Source: Rhizobium redzepovicii (GTDB taxonomy: Bacteria; Pseudomonadota; Alphaproteobacteria; Rhizobiales; Rhizobiaceae). From it: 64,000 nucleotides of DNA. The translations under genes were made by a program, and so were the position numbers. Below, one piece after another: positions 34,944 through 45,435 of the stretch (its first letter is position 1; each line of letters starts with the position of its first letter). The stretch spans positions 186,001 through 250,000 of the forward strand of contig NZ_JAILYH010000006.1 in assembly GCF_019793435.1 (NCBI RefSeq), in the 5' to 3' direction. Under the pieces are notes generated by a model that saw only the letters and a program-made list of their open reading frames with translations, was not told the DNA's origin and did not search any database.

Positions 34944-36248
34944 ATGTTACAAGATAAAGACCGCATCTTTACCAACATCTACGGCCTCAAGGACAAGTCC
35001 CTGAAGGGCGCAATGAGCCGCGGCCACTGGGACGGCACCAAACAGATCCTCGAAAAGGGCCGCGACTGGATCATCAACGAGATGAAGGCCTCGGGCCTTC
35101 GCGGCCGCGGCGGCGCCGGCTTTCCCACGGGCCTGAAATGGTCCTTCATGCCGAAGGAAAGCGACGGCCGCCCGCATTACCTCGTCGTCAATGCCGACGA
35201 ATCGGAGCCCGGCACCTGCAAGGACCGCGATATCATGCGCCACGATCCGCATACGCTGATCGAAGGCTGCGTCGTCGCCAGCTTCGCCATGGGCGCCAAT
35301 GCCGCCTACATCTATGTGCGCGGCGAATATATCCGCGAGCGCGAAGCGCTGCAGGCGGCGATCGACGAATGTTATGATTACGGCCTGCTCGGCAAGAACA
35401 ACAAGCTCGGCTGGGACATGGACATCTTCGTCCATCACGGCGCAGGCGCCTATATCTGCGGCGAGGAAACCGCGCTGCTCGAAAGCCTCGAGGGCAAGAA
35501 GGGCCAGCCGCGCCTGAAGCCGCCTTTCCCGGCCAATATGGGCCTCTACGGCTGCCCGACAACTGTCAACAACGTCGAATCGATCGCCGTTGCCCCGACG
35601 ATCCTGCGCCGCGGCGCCGGCTGGTTCTCGGCCATCGGCCGCCCAAACAATGTCGGCACCAAGCTGTTCATGCTCTCCGGTCACGTCAACAAGCCGTGCA
35701 CGGTCGAAGAGGAAATGGGCATCACCTTCCGCGAACTGGTCGACCGCCATGCCGGCGGCATCCGCGGCGGCTGGGACAATCTGCTCGCCGTCATTCCGGG
35801 CGGCGCATCCTGCCCGATCGTGCCGGCCAAGGACATCATCGACTGCCCGATGGATTTCGACGGCCTGCGTGGCGTCGGCTCCTCCTTCGGCACGGCGGCC
35901 GCGATCGTCATGGACAAGTCCACCGACGTCATCAAGGCTATCGCCCGCATCTCCGCCTTCTTCAAGCATGAGAGCTGCGGCCAGTGCACGCCCTGCCGCG
36001 AAGGCACGGGCTGGATGTGGCGCGTGATGGAGCGCATGGCCAAGGGCAATGCCCAGAAGCGCGAAATCGACATGCTGTTCCAGGTGACCAAGCAGATCGA
36101 AGGCCACACCATCTGCGCGCTCGGCGATGCCGCCGCATGGCCGGTGCAGGGTTTGATCCGTAACTTCCGTCCCGAGATCGAAAAGCGCATCGACCAGTAT
36201 ACGGCAAGCGCTCTCGATCATGGCGCGGTTCTGGAGGCGGCTGAATAA
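34944..36248 (+). CDS. nuoF: NADH-quinone oxidoreductase subunit F
   Basis: The 51-kDa subunit that binds NADH and FMN and carries [4Fe-4S] cluster N3. The 434 residues include the FMN/NADH glycine loops [16 protein letters not shown] and [16 protein letters not shown], and the cluster ligands in [14 protein letters not shown] plus the later Cys of [13 protein letters not shown]. The start lies 10 bases after nuoE behind AAGAGGTG. Confidence 0.98.
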   Translation: MLQDKDRIFTNIYGLKDKSLKGAMSRGHWDGTKQILEKGRDWIINEMKASGLRGRGGAGFPTGLKWSFMPKESDGRPHYLVVNADESEPGTCKDRDIMRHDPHTLIEGCVVASFAMGANAAYIYVRGEYIREREALQAAIDECYDYGLLGKNNKLGWDMDIFVHHGAGAYICGEETALLESLEGKKGQPRLKPPFPANMGLYGCPTTVNNVESIAVAPTILRRGAGWFSAIGRPNNVGTKLFMLSGHVNKPCTVEEEMGITFRELVDRHAGGIRGGWDNLLAVIPGGASCPIVPAKDIIDCPMDFDGLRGVGSSFGTAAAIVMDKSTDVIKAIARISAFFKHESCGQCTPCREGTGWMWRVMERMAKGNAQKREIDMLFQVTKQIEGHTICALGDAAAWPVQGLIRNFRPEIEKRIDQYTASALDHGAVLEAAE

Positions 36249-36250
36249 TC

Positions 36251-36919
36251 ATGGCGGACAACGCATCGAAGAGTGGAAAGAAGGAAGACGCCGCCGATTT
36301 CGCGGCCGGCTTCGGCCGTCTCGCCGCCGAGATGCTGGAAAATGCACGGGCAATGCCCGTGCATCCGCTGATGGCGCATCCGGCCGCCGCCTTTGCCGCT
36401 GCAACGGCGATCGGCTTCGGCCTCTCGACGCAGATGGCGGGCGCCTTCTTCGGCGCCTTCCAGAGCGCGCTGGAAACGACCGGCAAGGTCGCTGCCGCCC
36501 TCGATGATACGCCGCCGGACGAACTCACGCCCGACGTCGAGATCCGTCCGGAGAATATTCGCCCTGCCGTGAAGGTTGTCGTCAAGCCGGCGGCCGCGAA
36601 GAGGGCAGGGCCGAAATTGACGGTTGTCAGGCCGGTCAGCGAACCGGTACCGGCAAGCCAGCCGAAGCCGGCTGAGAAGGCAAAACCGGTCGCGCGAGCG
36701 AAAAAGGCCGATGATCTGAAGCTGATCGCCGGCATCGGCCCGAAGCTGGAGCAGGTGCTGAACGCCAGGGGCATTCGCAGCTTCGCCGAAATTGCCGGCT
36801 GGAACGATGAGGACATCGCCCGTCTCGACGCCGAGCTTGGCTTCAACGGCCGCATCGGTCGCGACGACTGGAGCGGCCAGGCGAAAGTTCTGGCCGGGCG
36901 GGCGCGCCGCAAGAAATGA
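36251..36919 (+). CDS. nuo-operon accessory protein with NuoE-like tail
   Basis: An unnamed 222-residue protein starting 2 bases after nuoF. Residues 1-35 are charged, about 38-75 form one hydrophobic segment (HPLMAHPAAAFAAATAIGFG), 85-150 a Pro/Ala/Lys-rich linker, and 154-215 a helix-hairpin-helix-like domain (DDLKLIAGIGPKLEQVL, IAGWNDEDIARLDAEL, RIGRDDWSGQAKVLA) closely related to the C terminus of NuoE. The domain belongs to a set annotated as 'predicted 5' DNA nuclease/flap endonuclease-like', but I see no nuclease active site. The operon position suggests an accessory complex I subunit or assembly factor. Confidence 0.82.
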   Translation: MADNASKSGKKEDAADFAAGFGRLAAEMLENARAMPVHPLMAHPAAAFAAATAIGFGLSTQMAGAFFGAFQSALETTGKVAAALDDTPPDELTPDVEIRPENIRPAVKVVVKPAAAKRAGPKLTVVRPVSEPVPASQPKPAEKAKPVARAKKADDLKLIAGIGPKLEQVLNARGIRSFAEIAGWNDEDIARLDAELGFNGRIGRDDWSGQAKVLAGRARRKK

Positions 36920-37142
36920 ACTGTCCGGCCGTGCAATCGGCCGGAAAAATGGGCAGATCGGCGGACGGGCGGGGGCCTCACGCTGCAGAAGCCGATGCGG
37001 GTTCCGGACCTGGAACACGCGACAGAGAATTTGGGCGGCATCAGATGTCGGCAGGACGAAAGATCCGGCTTGGCAATGAGACTGTTGCAAAAATAGGTTT
37101 GTTTGCCGTCATCAGGCAAACGGGAAACAGGACTGAGCGACG

Positions 37143-39224
37143 ATGGCAAAACTGAAGATTGACGGCAACGAGATCGAAGTTCCGGATCATTTCACGCTGT
37201 TGCAGGCGTGTGAGGATGCCGGTGCCGAGGTTCCGCGCTTCTGCTTCCATGAGCGCCTGTCGGTTGCCGGCAATTGCCGCATGTGCCTTGTCGAGGTGAA
37301 GGGCGGCCCGCCGAAGCCGCAGGCTTCCTGCGCCATGAGCGTACGCGACATCCGCGGCGGCCCGAACGGCGAACTTCCCGAGGTCTTCACCAACACGCCG
37401 ATGGTCAAGAAGGCCCGCGAAGGCGTGATGGAATTCCTGCTGATCAACCATCCGCTCGATTGCCCGATCTGCGACCAGGGCGGCGAATGTGACCTGCAGG
37501 ACCAGGCGATGGCCTTCGGCATCGACACCTCGCGTTACCAGGAAGACAAGCGCGCCGTCGAAGACAAGTATATCGGCCCGTTGGTCAAGACGGTGATGAA
37601 CCGCTGCATCCACTGCACGCGTTGCGTCCGCTTCACCACCGAGGTCGCCGGGATTTCCGAGCTTGGCCTGATCGGCCGCGGCGAAGATGCCGAGATCACC
37701 ACCTATCTCGAACAGGCAATGACCTCCGAACTGCAGGGCAATGTCGTCGACCTCTGCCCCGTGGGCGCGCTGACTTCCAAGCCCTTCGCCTTCACCGCGC
37801 GTCCCTGGGAATTGAACAAGACCGAATCGATCGACGTCATGGATGCCGTCGGTTCGGCGATCCGCGTCGACACCCGCGGCCGCGAAGTCATGCGTGTCCT
37901 GCCGCGCGTCAACGAGGCGATCAACGAAGAGTGGATCTCCGACAAGAGCCGCTTCATCTGGGACGGCCTGAAGACCCAGCGCCTCGACCGACCCTATGTC
38001 CGCCGCGACGGCCGCCTGCAGCCCGCCACCTGGGCTGAAGCCTTCGGCGCCATCAAGGCCGCCGTCGGCGCCACATCGGGCGACAAGATCGGCGCGATCG
38101 CGGGCGACCTTGCCTCGGTCGAGGAAATGTATGCGCTTTCCGAACTGGTGAAATCGCTCGGATCCGCTAATCTCGACTGTCGGCAGGATGGGGCGGCACT
38201 CGATCCGTCGCTCGGCCGTGCAAGCTACCTCTTCAACCCGACCATTTCCGGCATCGACCAGGCCGACGCGCTGCTGATCATCGGCGCCAATCCGCGTTTC
38301 GAGGCAGCCATCCTCAACGCCCGTATTCGCAAGCGCTGGCGCCGCGGCAAGTTCCCGATCGGCGTCATCGGCGAGCCGGGCGAACTGCGCTATAGCTATG
38401 ACTATCTAGGCGGCGGTCCGGACACGCTGAAGGATCTGGTTGACGGCGGCCACGCCTTCGCCGAGGTGCTGAAGAACGCGGCCAAGCCGATGATCATCAT
38501 CGGCCAGGGCGCGCTGTCGCGCACCGACGGCGCCGGTGTTCTCGCCAGCGCCGCCAAGCTTGCCGGTTCGGTCGGCGCAGTCGTCGAAGGCTGGAACGGC
38601 TTTGCCGTCCTCCACACCGCCGCCTCGCGCGTCGGCGGCCTCGACCTCGGCTTCGTGCCGGGTGCCAAGGGCGTCAATGCCGCCGAAATGCTGACGGCGA
38701 TGGATGTGCTCTTCCTGCTCGGCGCCGACGAACTCGATTTCACCGCCAAGAAGGCCAAGCTCACCGTCTATATCGGTTCGCATGGTGATAACGGCGCCCA
38801 TCATGCCGACGTCATCCTGCCGGCCGCAGCCTATACTGAAAAGTCCGGCACCTGGGTCAACACCGAAGGCCGCGTCCAGATGGGCAACCGCGCAGGCTTT
38901 GCGCCAGGCGACGCCCGCGAGGACTGGGCCATCATCCGCGCCCTTTCCGACGTGCTCGGCAAGAAGCTTCCCTTCGATTCGCTGAGCGAATTGCGCGTCC
39001 GGCTCTATGCCACTTTCCCGCATTTCGCCGCCATCGACGAGATCGCCGAAACCGATAGCGCCCAAATTGCCGCAGTTGCGAAAAAAGCCGGCAAGATGAA
39101 CAAGTCAGGGTTTGCGTCGCCGGTGAAAGACTTCTATTTGACGAACCCGATAGCGCGGGCCTCGGCAGTGATGGCGGAGTGCTCGGCATTGGCCCGCAAC
39201 AACTTCAAAGTCGCGGCAGAGTAA
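37143..39224 (+). CDS. nuoG: NADH-quinone oxidoreductase subunit G
   Basis: The 75-kDa peripheral-arm subunit with most of the electron-wire clusters. The 693 residues begin with the [2Fe-2S] ferredoxin fold (FCFHERLSVAGNCRMCLVEV), then the His-Cys3 cluster N5 (HPLDCPICDQGGECDLQD) and the Cys4 cluster N4 (CIHCTRCVRF). The C-terminal half is the molybdopterin-oxidoreductase-like domain without a cofactor. It follows a 223-base gap after the accessory gene, in which I see no gene or terminator. Confidence 0.98.
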   Translation: MAKLKIDGNEIEVPDHFTLLQACEDAGAEVPRFCFHERLSVAGNCRMCLVEVKGGPPKPQASCAMSVRDIRGGPNGELPEVFTNTPMVKKAREGVMEFLLINHPLDCPICDQGGECDLQDQAMAFGIDTSRYQEDKRAVEDKYIGPLVKTVMNRCIHCTRCVRFTTEVAGISELGLIGRGEDAEITTYLEQAMTSELQGNVVDLCPVGALTSKPFAFTARPWELNKTESIDVMDAVGSAIRVDTRGREVMRVLPRVNEAINEEWISDKSRFIWDGLKTQRLDRPYVRRDGRLQPATWAEAFGAIKAAVGATSGDKIGAIAGDLASVEEMYALSELVKSLGSANLDCRQDGAALDPSLGRASYLFNPTISGIDQADALLIIGANPRFEAAILNARIRKRWRRGKFPIGVIGEPGELRYSYDYLGGGPDTLKDLVDGGHAFAEVLKNAAKPMIIIGQGALSRTDGAGVLASAAKLAGSVGAVVEGWNGFAVLHTAASRVGGLDLGFVPGAKGVNAAEMLTAMDVLFLLGADELDFTAKKAKLTVYIGSHGDNGAHHADVILPAAAYTEKSGTWVNTEGRVQMGNRAGFAPGDAREDWAIIRALSDVLGKKLPFDSLSELRVRLYATFPHFAAIDEIAETDSAQIAAVAKKAGKMNKSGFASPVKDFYLTNPIARASAVMAECSALARNNFKVAAE

Positions 39225-39236
39225 GGGCAGGGGACT

Positions 39237-40280
39237 ATGGATTCTTTCTTTTCGACCTATGTCTTGCCGGCGATCATCATGATCGGTCAGTCGCTGCTGC
39301 TTCTGGTCTGCCTGCTCGTCTTCATCGCCTATGTTCTGCTCGCCGACCGCAAGATCTGGGCGGCCGTGCAGCTGCGCCGCGGCCCGAACGTCGTCGGCCC
39401 CTTCGGCCTTTTCCAGTCTTTCGCCGACCTTCTGAAATTCGTCTTCAAGGAGCCGATCATTCCGGCCGGCGCCAACAAGGCGGTGTTCCTGCTTGCCCCG
39501 CTGGTGACGGTGCTTCTGGCACTGTCCACTTGGGCGGTGGTGCCGCTTGCCGACGGCTGGGTGATTGCCAATATCAATGTCGGCATCCTCTACATCTTCG
39601 CGATTTCCTCGCTCGAGGTCTACGGCATCATCATGGGCGGCTGGGCTTCGAACTCGAAGTATCCGTTCCTCGGCGCGCTGCGTTCGGCCGCACAGATGGT
39701 GTCCTATGAAGTCTCGATCGGCTTCGTCATCGTCACCGTGCTTCTCTGCGTCGGTTCGCTGAACCTGACCGATATCGTCAATGCGCAGCATACCGGCCTC
39801 GGCACCATGCTCGGCCTGCCGGCGTCGTTCCTCGACTGGCACTGGCTGTCGCTCTTCCCGATGTTCATCATCTTCTTCATTTCGGCGCTCGCCGAAACGA
39901 ACCGTCCGCCCTTCGACCTTCCGGAAGCCGAATCGGAACTCGTTGCCGGCTTCATGGTCGAATACGGCTCCTCGCCATACATGATGTTCATGCTCGGCGA
40001 ATATGCGGCCGTCTGCCTGATGTGCTCGCTGACGACGATCCTCTTCCTCGGCGGCTGGCTGCCTCCGGTCGACATCTGGATCCTCAACTGGGTCCCGGGC
40101 ATCATCTGGTTCATGCTGAAGGCCTGCTTCGTGTTCTTCATGTTCGCGATGGTCAAGGCTTTCGTCCCGCGCTATCGCTACGACCAGCTCATGCGCCTCG
40201 GCTGGAAGGTTTTCCTGCCGCTGTCGCTCGCCATGGTCATCATCGTTGCATTCGTGCTGAAGCTGATGGGATGGGCATGA
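39237..40280 (+). CDS. nuoH: NADH-quinone oxidoreductase subunit H
   Basis: The ND1 homologue, an eight-helix membrane subunit that joins the arms and lines the quinone entry. The 347 residues contain [19 protein letters not shown] and the diagnostic loop [21 protein letters not shown]. An AGGGGA site precedes the ATG, 12 bases after nuoG. Confidence 0.98.
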
Positions 40281-40320
40281 TGACGCCCTCTCTCGTTTCC
40301 GGCAAAATTGGAGGTTGAAG

Positions 40321-40812
40321 ATGGGAAGCTTGTCCAGCTCCATCAGCTCGCTGTTCCTCAAGGAATTCTTCGGCGCGTTCTTTCTGTCGATGCGCTATTT
40401 CTTCCGCCAGAAGGCGACGATCAACTATCCCTTCGAAAAGGGACCGGTTTCCCCGCGTTTCCGTGGTGAGCATGCGCTGCGCCGCTATCCGAACGGCGAG
40501 GAACGCTGCATCGCCTGCAAACTTTGCGAGGCGATCTGTCCTGCCCAGGCCATCACCATCGAGGCCGGTCCGCGCCGCAACGACGGCACCCGCCGCACGG
40601 TGCGCTACGACATCGACATGGTGAAGTGCATCTATTGCGGCTTCTGCCAGGAAGCCTGCCCCGTCGACGCGATAGTCGAAGGGCCGAATTTCGAATTTGC
40701 GACGGAAACCCGCGAAGAGCTCTATTTCGACAAGGCGCGCCTTCTCGACAACGGAGACCGTTGGGAGCGCGAAATCGCCCGCAATATCGCGATCGACTCG
40801 CCGTACCGCTGA
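40321..40812 (+). CDS. nuoI: NADH-quinone oxidoreductase subunit I
   Basis: The TYKY subunit with clusters N6a and N6b. The 163 residues have two CxxCxxCxxxCP motifs: Cys63, 66, 69, 73 ([12 protein letters not shown]) and Cys103, 106, 109, 113 ([12 protein letters not shown]). GGAGG precedes the ATG. Confidence 0.98.
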
Positions 40813-40902
40813 TCGAGTTTTGAAATGCCGCAAGGGAGCTTTGCTGCTCCGGTCGCGGTCAATATGCACAGGAGCTTTGCCGGTCAGCCGCGCAAACTCT
40901 AT

Positions 40903-40928
40903 CGGGCAGAAAAACTCCCGGCTGCCCG
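40903..40928 (+). repeat. Hairpin in the nuoI-nuoJ gap
   Basis: CGGGCAG (40903-40909) and CTGCCCG (40922-40928) form a 7-bp stem 25 bases before nuoJ. The gap (40813-40952) also has a direct repeat GGAGCTTTGC (near 40836 and 40871). It could be an RNA-stability or processing signal within the operon. Confidence 0.4.
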
Positions 40929-40952
40929 GGGGAAGATGAAAAAGGCACCAAC

Positions 40953-41567
40953 ATGGGTCTGCAGGCTCTATTTTTCTATCTTTTCGCCTTTGTCGCGGTG
41001 GCGTCGGCGTTCATGGTCATCTGGGCGAAGAACCCGGTTCACTCGGTTCTGTTCCTGATCCTGGTGTTCTTCAACGCGGCCGGCCTCTTCCTGCTGCTCG
41101 GTGCCGAATTCCTCGCGATGATCCTGCTGGTCGTCTATGTCGGCGCCGTCGCCGTGCTCTTCCTCTTCGTGGTGATGATGCTCGATATCGACTTCACCGA
41201 GCTCAGGGCAGGGGTTCTCGAATATGCGCCGATCGGCGGCCTGATCGGGATCATTCTCGCAGCCGAGCTGATCGTCGTCATCGGCGGCAGCGTCATCTCG
41301 CCTGAGATCGCCAAATCCGTCGCCATGCCGATCCCGGCGCTCAGCGAGCGCACGAATACGGCTGCTCTCGGCGACGTGCTTTACACCAACTACGTCTATT
41401 TCTTCGAGATCGCCGGTCTGGTGCTGCTGGTCGCGATGATCGGCGCCATCGTGCTGACGCTGAGGCACCGCACCAACATCAAGCGTCAGAATATCCCGAG
41501 GCAGGTTGCCCGCACGCCCGCCACCGCCGTCGAGGTGGTGTCGGTCAAGCCCGGGCAGGGCGTCTAA
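40953..41567 (+). CDS. nuoJ: NADH-quinone oxidoreductase subunit J
   Basis: The ND6 homologue, a five-helix membrane subunit. The 204 residues include [20 protein letters not shown] and [26 protein letters not shown] with the pi-bulge helix typical of this subunit. It ends 22 bases before nuoK. Confidence 0.97.
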   Translation: MGLQALFFYLFAFVAVASAFMVIWAKNPVHSVLFLILVFFNAAGLFLLLGAEFLAMILLVVYVGAVAVLFLFVVMMLDIDFTELRAGVLEYAPIGGLIGIILAAELIVVIGGSVISPEIAKSVAMPIPALSERTNTAALGDVLYTNYVYFFEIAGLVLLVAMIGAIVLTLRHRTNIKRQNIPRQVARTPATAVEVVSVKPGQGV

Positions 41568-41589
41568 GGCAGGTCAAGGAACAAAGAAC

Positions 41590-41898
41590 ATGGTCATCGG
41601 ACTTTCCCACTACCTGACGGTCAGCGCCATCCTCTTCACGCTCGGGGTGTTCGGCATCTTCCTGAACCGGAAGAACGTCATCGTCATCCTGATGTCGGTC
41701 GAACTGATCCTGCTTTCCGTCAACATCAACATGGTCGCCTTCTCCTCCTTCCTGAACGACATCGTCGGCCAGGTTTTCGCGCTGTTCATCCTGACGGTGG
41801 CGGCTGCCGAAGCGGCGATCGGTCTTGCAATTCTCGTTGTCTTCTACCGCAACCGCGGCTCGATCGCGGTCGAAGACGTCAATATGATGAAGGGCTGA
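41590..41898 (+). CDS. nuoK: NADH-quinone oxidoreductase subunit K
   Basis: The ND4L homologue: 102 residues, three helices, with the membrane glutamates in [16 protein letters not shown] and [18 protein letters not shown] that belong to the proton path. The start at ATG 41590 gives the normal family length. Confidence 0.97.
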   Translation: MVIGLSHYLTVSAILFTLGVFGIFLNRKNVIVILMSVELILLSVNINMVAFSSFLNDIVGQVFALFILTVAAAEAAIGLAILVVFYRNRGSIAVEDVNMMKG

Positions 41899-41905
41899 GT
41901 GGCTC

Positions 41906-43906
41906 ATGTTCCTCTATAAGGCTATCGTCTTTCTTCCCTTGATCGGTGCGATCGTCGCCGGCCTGTTCGGCCGCGCCATCGGCGCCAAGGCTTCGGAATA
42001 TGTCACCAGCGGCCTGATGATCATCGCCGCCATCCTCTCCTGGTACGTCTTCTTCACCGTCGGCATGGGCCACGGCGAAGGCGGCCCGATCAAGGTCGAG
42101 GTGCTGCGCTGGATCCAGTCCGGCGGCATCGACGTCTCCTGGTCGCTGCGCGTGGATACGCTGACCTCCGTCATGCTGATCGTCGTCAACACGGTCTCGA
42201 CGCTGGTTCACGTCTATTCGATCGGCTACATGCACACCGATCCGCATCGCCCGCGCTTCTTCGCCTATCTCTCGCTCTTCACCTTCGCCATGCTGATGCT
42301 GGTGACGGCCGACAACCTGGCGCAGATGTTTTTCGGCTGGGAAGGCGTCGGTCTTGCCTCCTATCTGCTGATCGGCTTCTGGTTCAAGAAGCCGTCGGCA
42401 ACGGCTGCGGCGATGAAGGCCTTCATCGTCAACCGCGTCGGCGACTTCGGCTTCGTGCTCGGCATTGCCGGCGTCTTCGTGCTGTTCGGTTCGATCAACT
42501 TCGACACGATTTTCGCCAATGCCTCGAACTTCGCCCCGCATGAAGGCGGCGGCGAGGCGAGCGAAGTGATCCTCAACCTCTTCGGCATGCAGCTCGACAA
42601 GGCGCATGCGCTGACCGGCGTCTGCCTGCTGCTATTCATGGGCGCCATGGGCAAGTCGGCGCAGTTCCTGCTGCACACCTGGCTCCCTGATGCCATGGAA
42701 GGCCCGACCCCGGTCTCGGCCCTCATCCATGCCGCCACCATGGTCACCGCCGGCGTCTTCCTCGTCGCCCGCATGTCGCCGCTCTTCGAACTGTCGCCGG
42801 ACGCACTCGTCGTCGTCACGGTGATCGGCGCGATCACCGCCTTCTTCGCGGCGACGGTCGGCCTGGTGCAGAACGACATCAAGCGCGTCATCGCCTATTC
42901 GACCTGCTCGCAGCTCGGCTACATGTTCGTGGCGCTCGGGGTCGGGGCCTACGGCGCGGCAATCTTCCATCTGTTCACGCACGCCTTCTTCAAGGCGCTG
43001 CTTTTCCTCTGCGCCGGCTCAGTCATCCATGCCGTCGATGGCGAGCAGGACATGCGCTACATGGGCGGGCTTTGGCCGCATATCAAAGTTACAGGCGGCC
43101 TGATGATCATCGGCACGCTGGCGATTACCGGTGTCGGCATTCCCTTCACGCCGATCGGCTTTGCCGGCTTCTTCTCCAAGGACGTGATCATCGAGGCGAC
43201 CTATGCTTCGCATTCGCCGGTCGCAGGCTTTGCCTTCTCGCTGCTGGTCATCGCGGCTCTGTTTACGAGCTTCTACTCCTGGCGCCTGATCTTCATGACC
43301 TTCTTCGGCAAGCCGCGCGCTTCGCACGAAGTGATGCACCACGTTCATGAATCGCCGCAGGTCATGCTGGTGCCGCTCTATCTCCTCGCGATCGGCGCTG
43401 TGCTTGCCGGCGTGATCTTCGAAGGTCGCTTCTACGGCGAGGAATATGCCGAGTTCTGGAAGGGCGCGCTCTTCACCGGCGCCGAGAACGAACTCGTCGA
43501 ACAGTTCCATCACGTGCCGGCGCTCGTGGGCCTGAGCCCCTTCATCGCCATGCTGCTCGGCTTCGCCCTTGCCTGGTACATGTATATCCGTTCGCCGCAG
43601 ACGCCGCGCACCCTCGCCAGGCAGCACCGGGTTCTCTATCAGTTCCTGTTGAACAAGTGGTACTTCGACGAACTCTACGATTTCCTCTTCGTCCGCACCG
43701 CCAAGGCGCTTGGCCGCTTCCTGTGGAAGAAGGGTGATGTCGGCGTCATCGACACCTACGGCCCGAACGGCGTGGCCGCCCGGGTCGTCGCCGTCACCGA
43801 CCGCGTCGTCCGCCTGCAGACCGGTTACCTCTATCACTACGCCTTCGCCATGCTGATCGGCATTGCGGCGCTTGTTACCTGGATGATGCTCGGGAGTTCC
43901 TTCTGA
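41906..43906 (+). CDS. nuoL: NADH-quinone oxidoreductase subunit L
   Basis: The distal antiporter-like proton pump (ND5). The 666 residues form about 16 helices, with [16 protein letters not shown], the pump lysine region [33 protein letters not shown], and a C-terminal lateral helix. The stop overlaps the nuoM start by one base (TGATG). Confidence 0.98.
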   Translation: MFLYKAIVFLPLIGAIVAGLFGRAIGAKASEYVTSGLMIIAAILSWYVFFTVGMGHGEGGPIKVEVLRWIQSGGIDVSWSLRVDTLTSVMLIVVNTVSTLVHVYSIGYMHTDPHRPRFFAYLSLFTFAMLMLVTADNLAQMFFGWEGVGLASYLLIGFWFKKPSATAAAMKAFIVNRVGDFGFVLGIAGVFVLFGSINFDTIFANASNFAPHEGGGEASEVILNLFGMQLDKAHALTGVCLLLFMGAMGKSAQFLLHTWLPDAMEGPTPVSALIHAATMVTAGVFLVARMSPLFELSPDALVVVTVIGAITAFFAATVGLVQNDIKRVIAYSTCSQLGYMFVALGVGAYGAAIFHLFTHAFFKALLFLCAGSVIHAVDGEQDMRYMGGLWPHIKVTGGLMIIGTLAITGVGIPFTPIGFAGFFSKDVIIEATYASHSPVAGFAFSLLVIAALFTSFYSWRLIFMTFFGKPRASHEVMHHVHESPQVMLVPLYLLAIGAVLAGVIFEGRFYGEEYAEFWKGALFTGAENELVEQFHHVPALVGLSPFIAMLLGFALAWYMYIRSPQTPRTLARQHRVLYQFLLNKWYFDELYDFLFVRTAKALGRFLWKKGDVGVIDTYGPNGVAARVVAVTDRVVRLQTGYLYHYAFAMLIGIAALVTWMMLGSSF

Positions 43907-45417
43907 TGACCGATTGGCCTATTCTTACAACGGTCACCTTCCTGCCGCTCGTCGGCGTGGTGCTCCTGCTCTTGATGAACGGCGAGAGCGCGAGCGGCCG
44001 GAAGAACGTGCTGTGGATCTCGCTGATCACCACCGTCTTCACCTTCGTCGTCTCGCTCTTCATCTGGATCGGCTTCGACAATGCCAATCCGGGCTTCCAG
44101 ATGGTCGAGAAGCATGACTGGCTCGGCACCGGCATCGGCTATCATGTCGGCACCGACGGCATCTCCATGCTGTTCATCATTCTGTCTACCTTCCTCATGC
44201 CCTTCTGCGTGCTGGCGAGCTGGCTTTCGATCGAGAAGCGCCTGAAGGAATACATGATCGCTTTCCTCATCCTGGAAACGATGATGGTCGGCGTCTTCGT
44301 CTCGCTCGATATCGTGCTGTTCTACGTCTTCTTCGAGGCGGGCCTCATTCCGATGTTCCTGATTATCGGCGTCTGGGGCGGCAAGGACCGTGTCTATGCG
44401 AGCTACAAGTTCTTCCTTTATACGCTGCTCGGCTCGGTGCTGATGCTGCTCGCCATCATGGCGATGTACTGGCAGGCCGGCACGACCGACATTACCGCGC
44501 TGCTCGCCTATAAGTTCCCGCCGGCGCTGCAGACCTGGTTATGGCTTGCCTTCTTCGCCTCCTTTGCGGTGAAGATGCCGATGTGGCCGGTTCATACTTG
44601 GCTTCCCGATGCGCACGTTCAGGCGCCGACGGCGGGCTCGGTGATCCTGGCCGGCGTGCTCTTGAAGCTCGGCGGCTACGGTCTGATCCGCTTTTCGCTC
44701 GGCATGTTCCCGGTCGCATCCGATTATTTCGCGCCGTTCGTCTTCGCGCTGTCGGTCATCGCCATCATCTACACCTCGCTGGTGGCGATGATGCAGGACG
44801 ACATCAAGAAGCTGATCGCCTATTCCTCGGTGGCGCACATGGGCTATGTCACCATGGGCATTTTCGCCGCCAACATGCAGGGTGTTCAGGGCTCGATCTT
44901 CCAGATGCTCTCACACGGCATCGTCTCCGGCGCGCTCTTCCTCTGCGTCGGCGTCGTCTACGACCGCACCCACACCCGGGAGATCAACGCCTATGGCGGC
45001 CTCGTCAACAACATGCCGAAGTATGCCGTCGCCATGATGGTCTTCACCATGGCCAACGTCGGGCTTCCCGGCACATCGGGCTTCATCGGTGAATTCCTGA
45101 CGCTGCTGGGTGTCTTCCGGGTCAACACCTGGGTCGCGCTCTTTGCCGCCACCGGCGTCATCCTTTCGGCCGCCTATGCGCTCTGGCTTTATCGCCGGGT
45201 GATCTTCGGCGCGCTCGAGAAGGAAAAGCTGAAGGCGCTGCTCGATCTCTCCAGACGCGAACAGCTGATCCTCTACCCGCTGGTCGCACTGACCATCTTC
45301 TTCGGCGTTTACCCGGCCCCGGTCTTCGATGCGACGGCCGCCTCGGTGGATCTGCTGGTCAACAACTACACGGCCGCCGTGCACGCAGCGCAGAATATTG
45401 CGCTGTCTATGAATTGA
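43906..45417 (+). CDS. nuoM: NADH-quinone oxidoreductase subunit M
   Basis: An antiporter-like proton pump (ND4). The 503 residues contain [18 protein letters not shown] with the conserved Glu, [20 protein letters not shown] with the key Lys, and [12 protein letters not shown]. Its translation is coupled to nuoL. Confidence 0.98.
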   Translation: MTDWPILTTVTFLPLVGVVLLLLMNGESASGRKNVLWISLITTVFTFVVSLFIWIGFDNANPGFQMVEKHDWLGTGIGYHVGTDGISMLFIILSTFLMPFCVLASWLSIEKRLKEYMIAFLILETMMVGVFVSLDIVLFYVFFEAGLIPMFLIIGVWGGKDRVYASYKFFLYTLLGSVLMLLAIMAMYWQAGTTDITALLAYKFPPALQTWLWLAFFASFAVKMPMWPVHTWLPDAHVQAPTAGSVILAGVLLKLGGYGLIRFSLGMFPVASDYFAPFVFALSVIAIIYTSLVAMMQDDIKKLIAYSSVAHMGYVTMGIFAANMQGVQGSIFQMLSHGIVSGALFLCVGVVYDRTHTREINAYGGLVNNMPKYAVAMMVFTMANVGLPGTSGFIGEFLTLLGVFRVNTWVALFAATGVILSAAYALWLYRRVIFGALEKEKLKALLDLSRREQLILYPLVALTIFFGVYPAPVFDATAASVDLLVNNYTAAVHAAQNIALSMN

Positions 45418-45435
45418 TGACGGGACTTATCGGAC

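Noticed and set aside
40825-41058. 77-codon open frame between nuoI and nuoJ
   Set aside because: It overlaps the nuoJ start in another frame, with an Arg/Ser-rich tail typical of a shadow.
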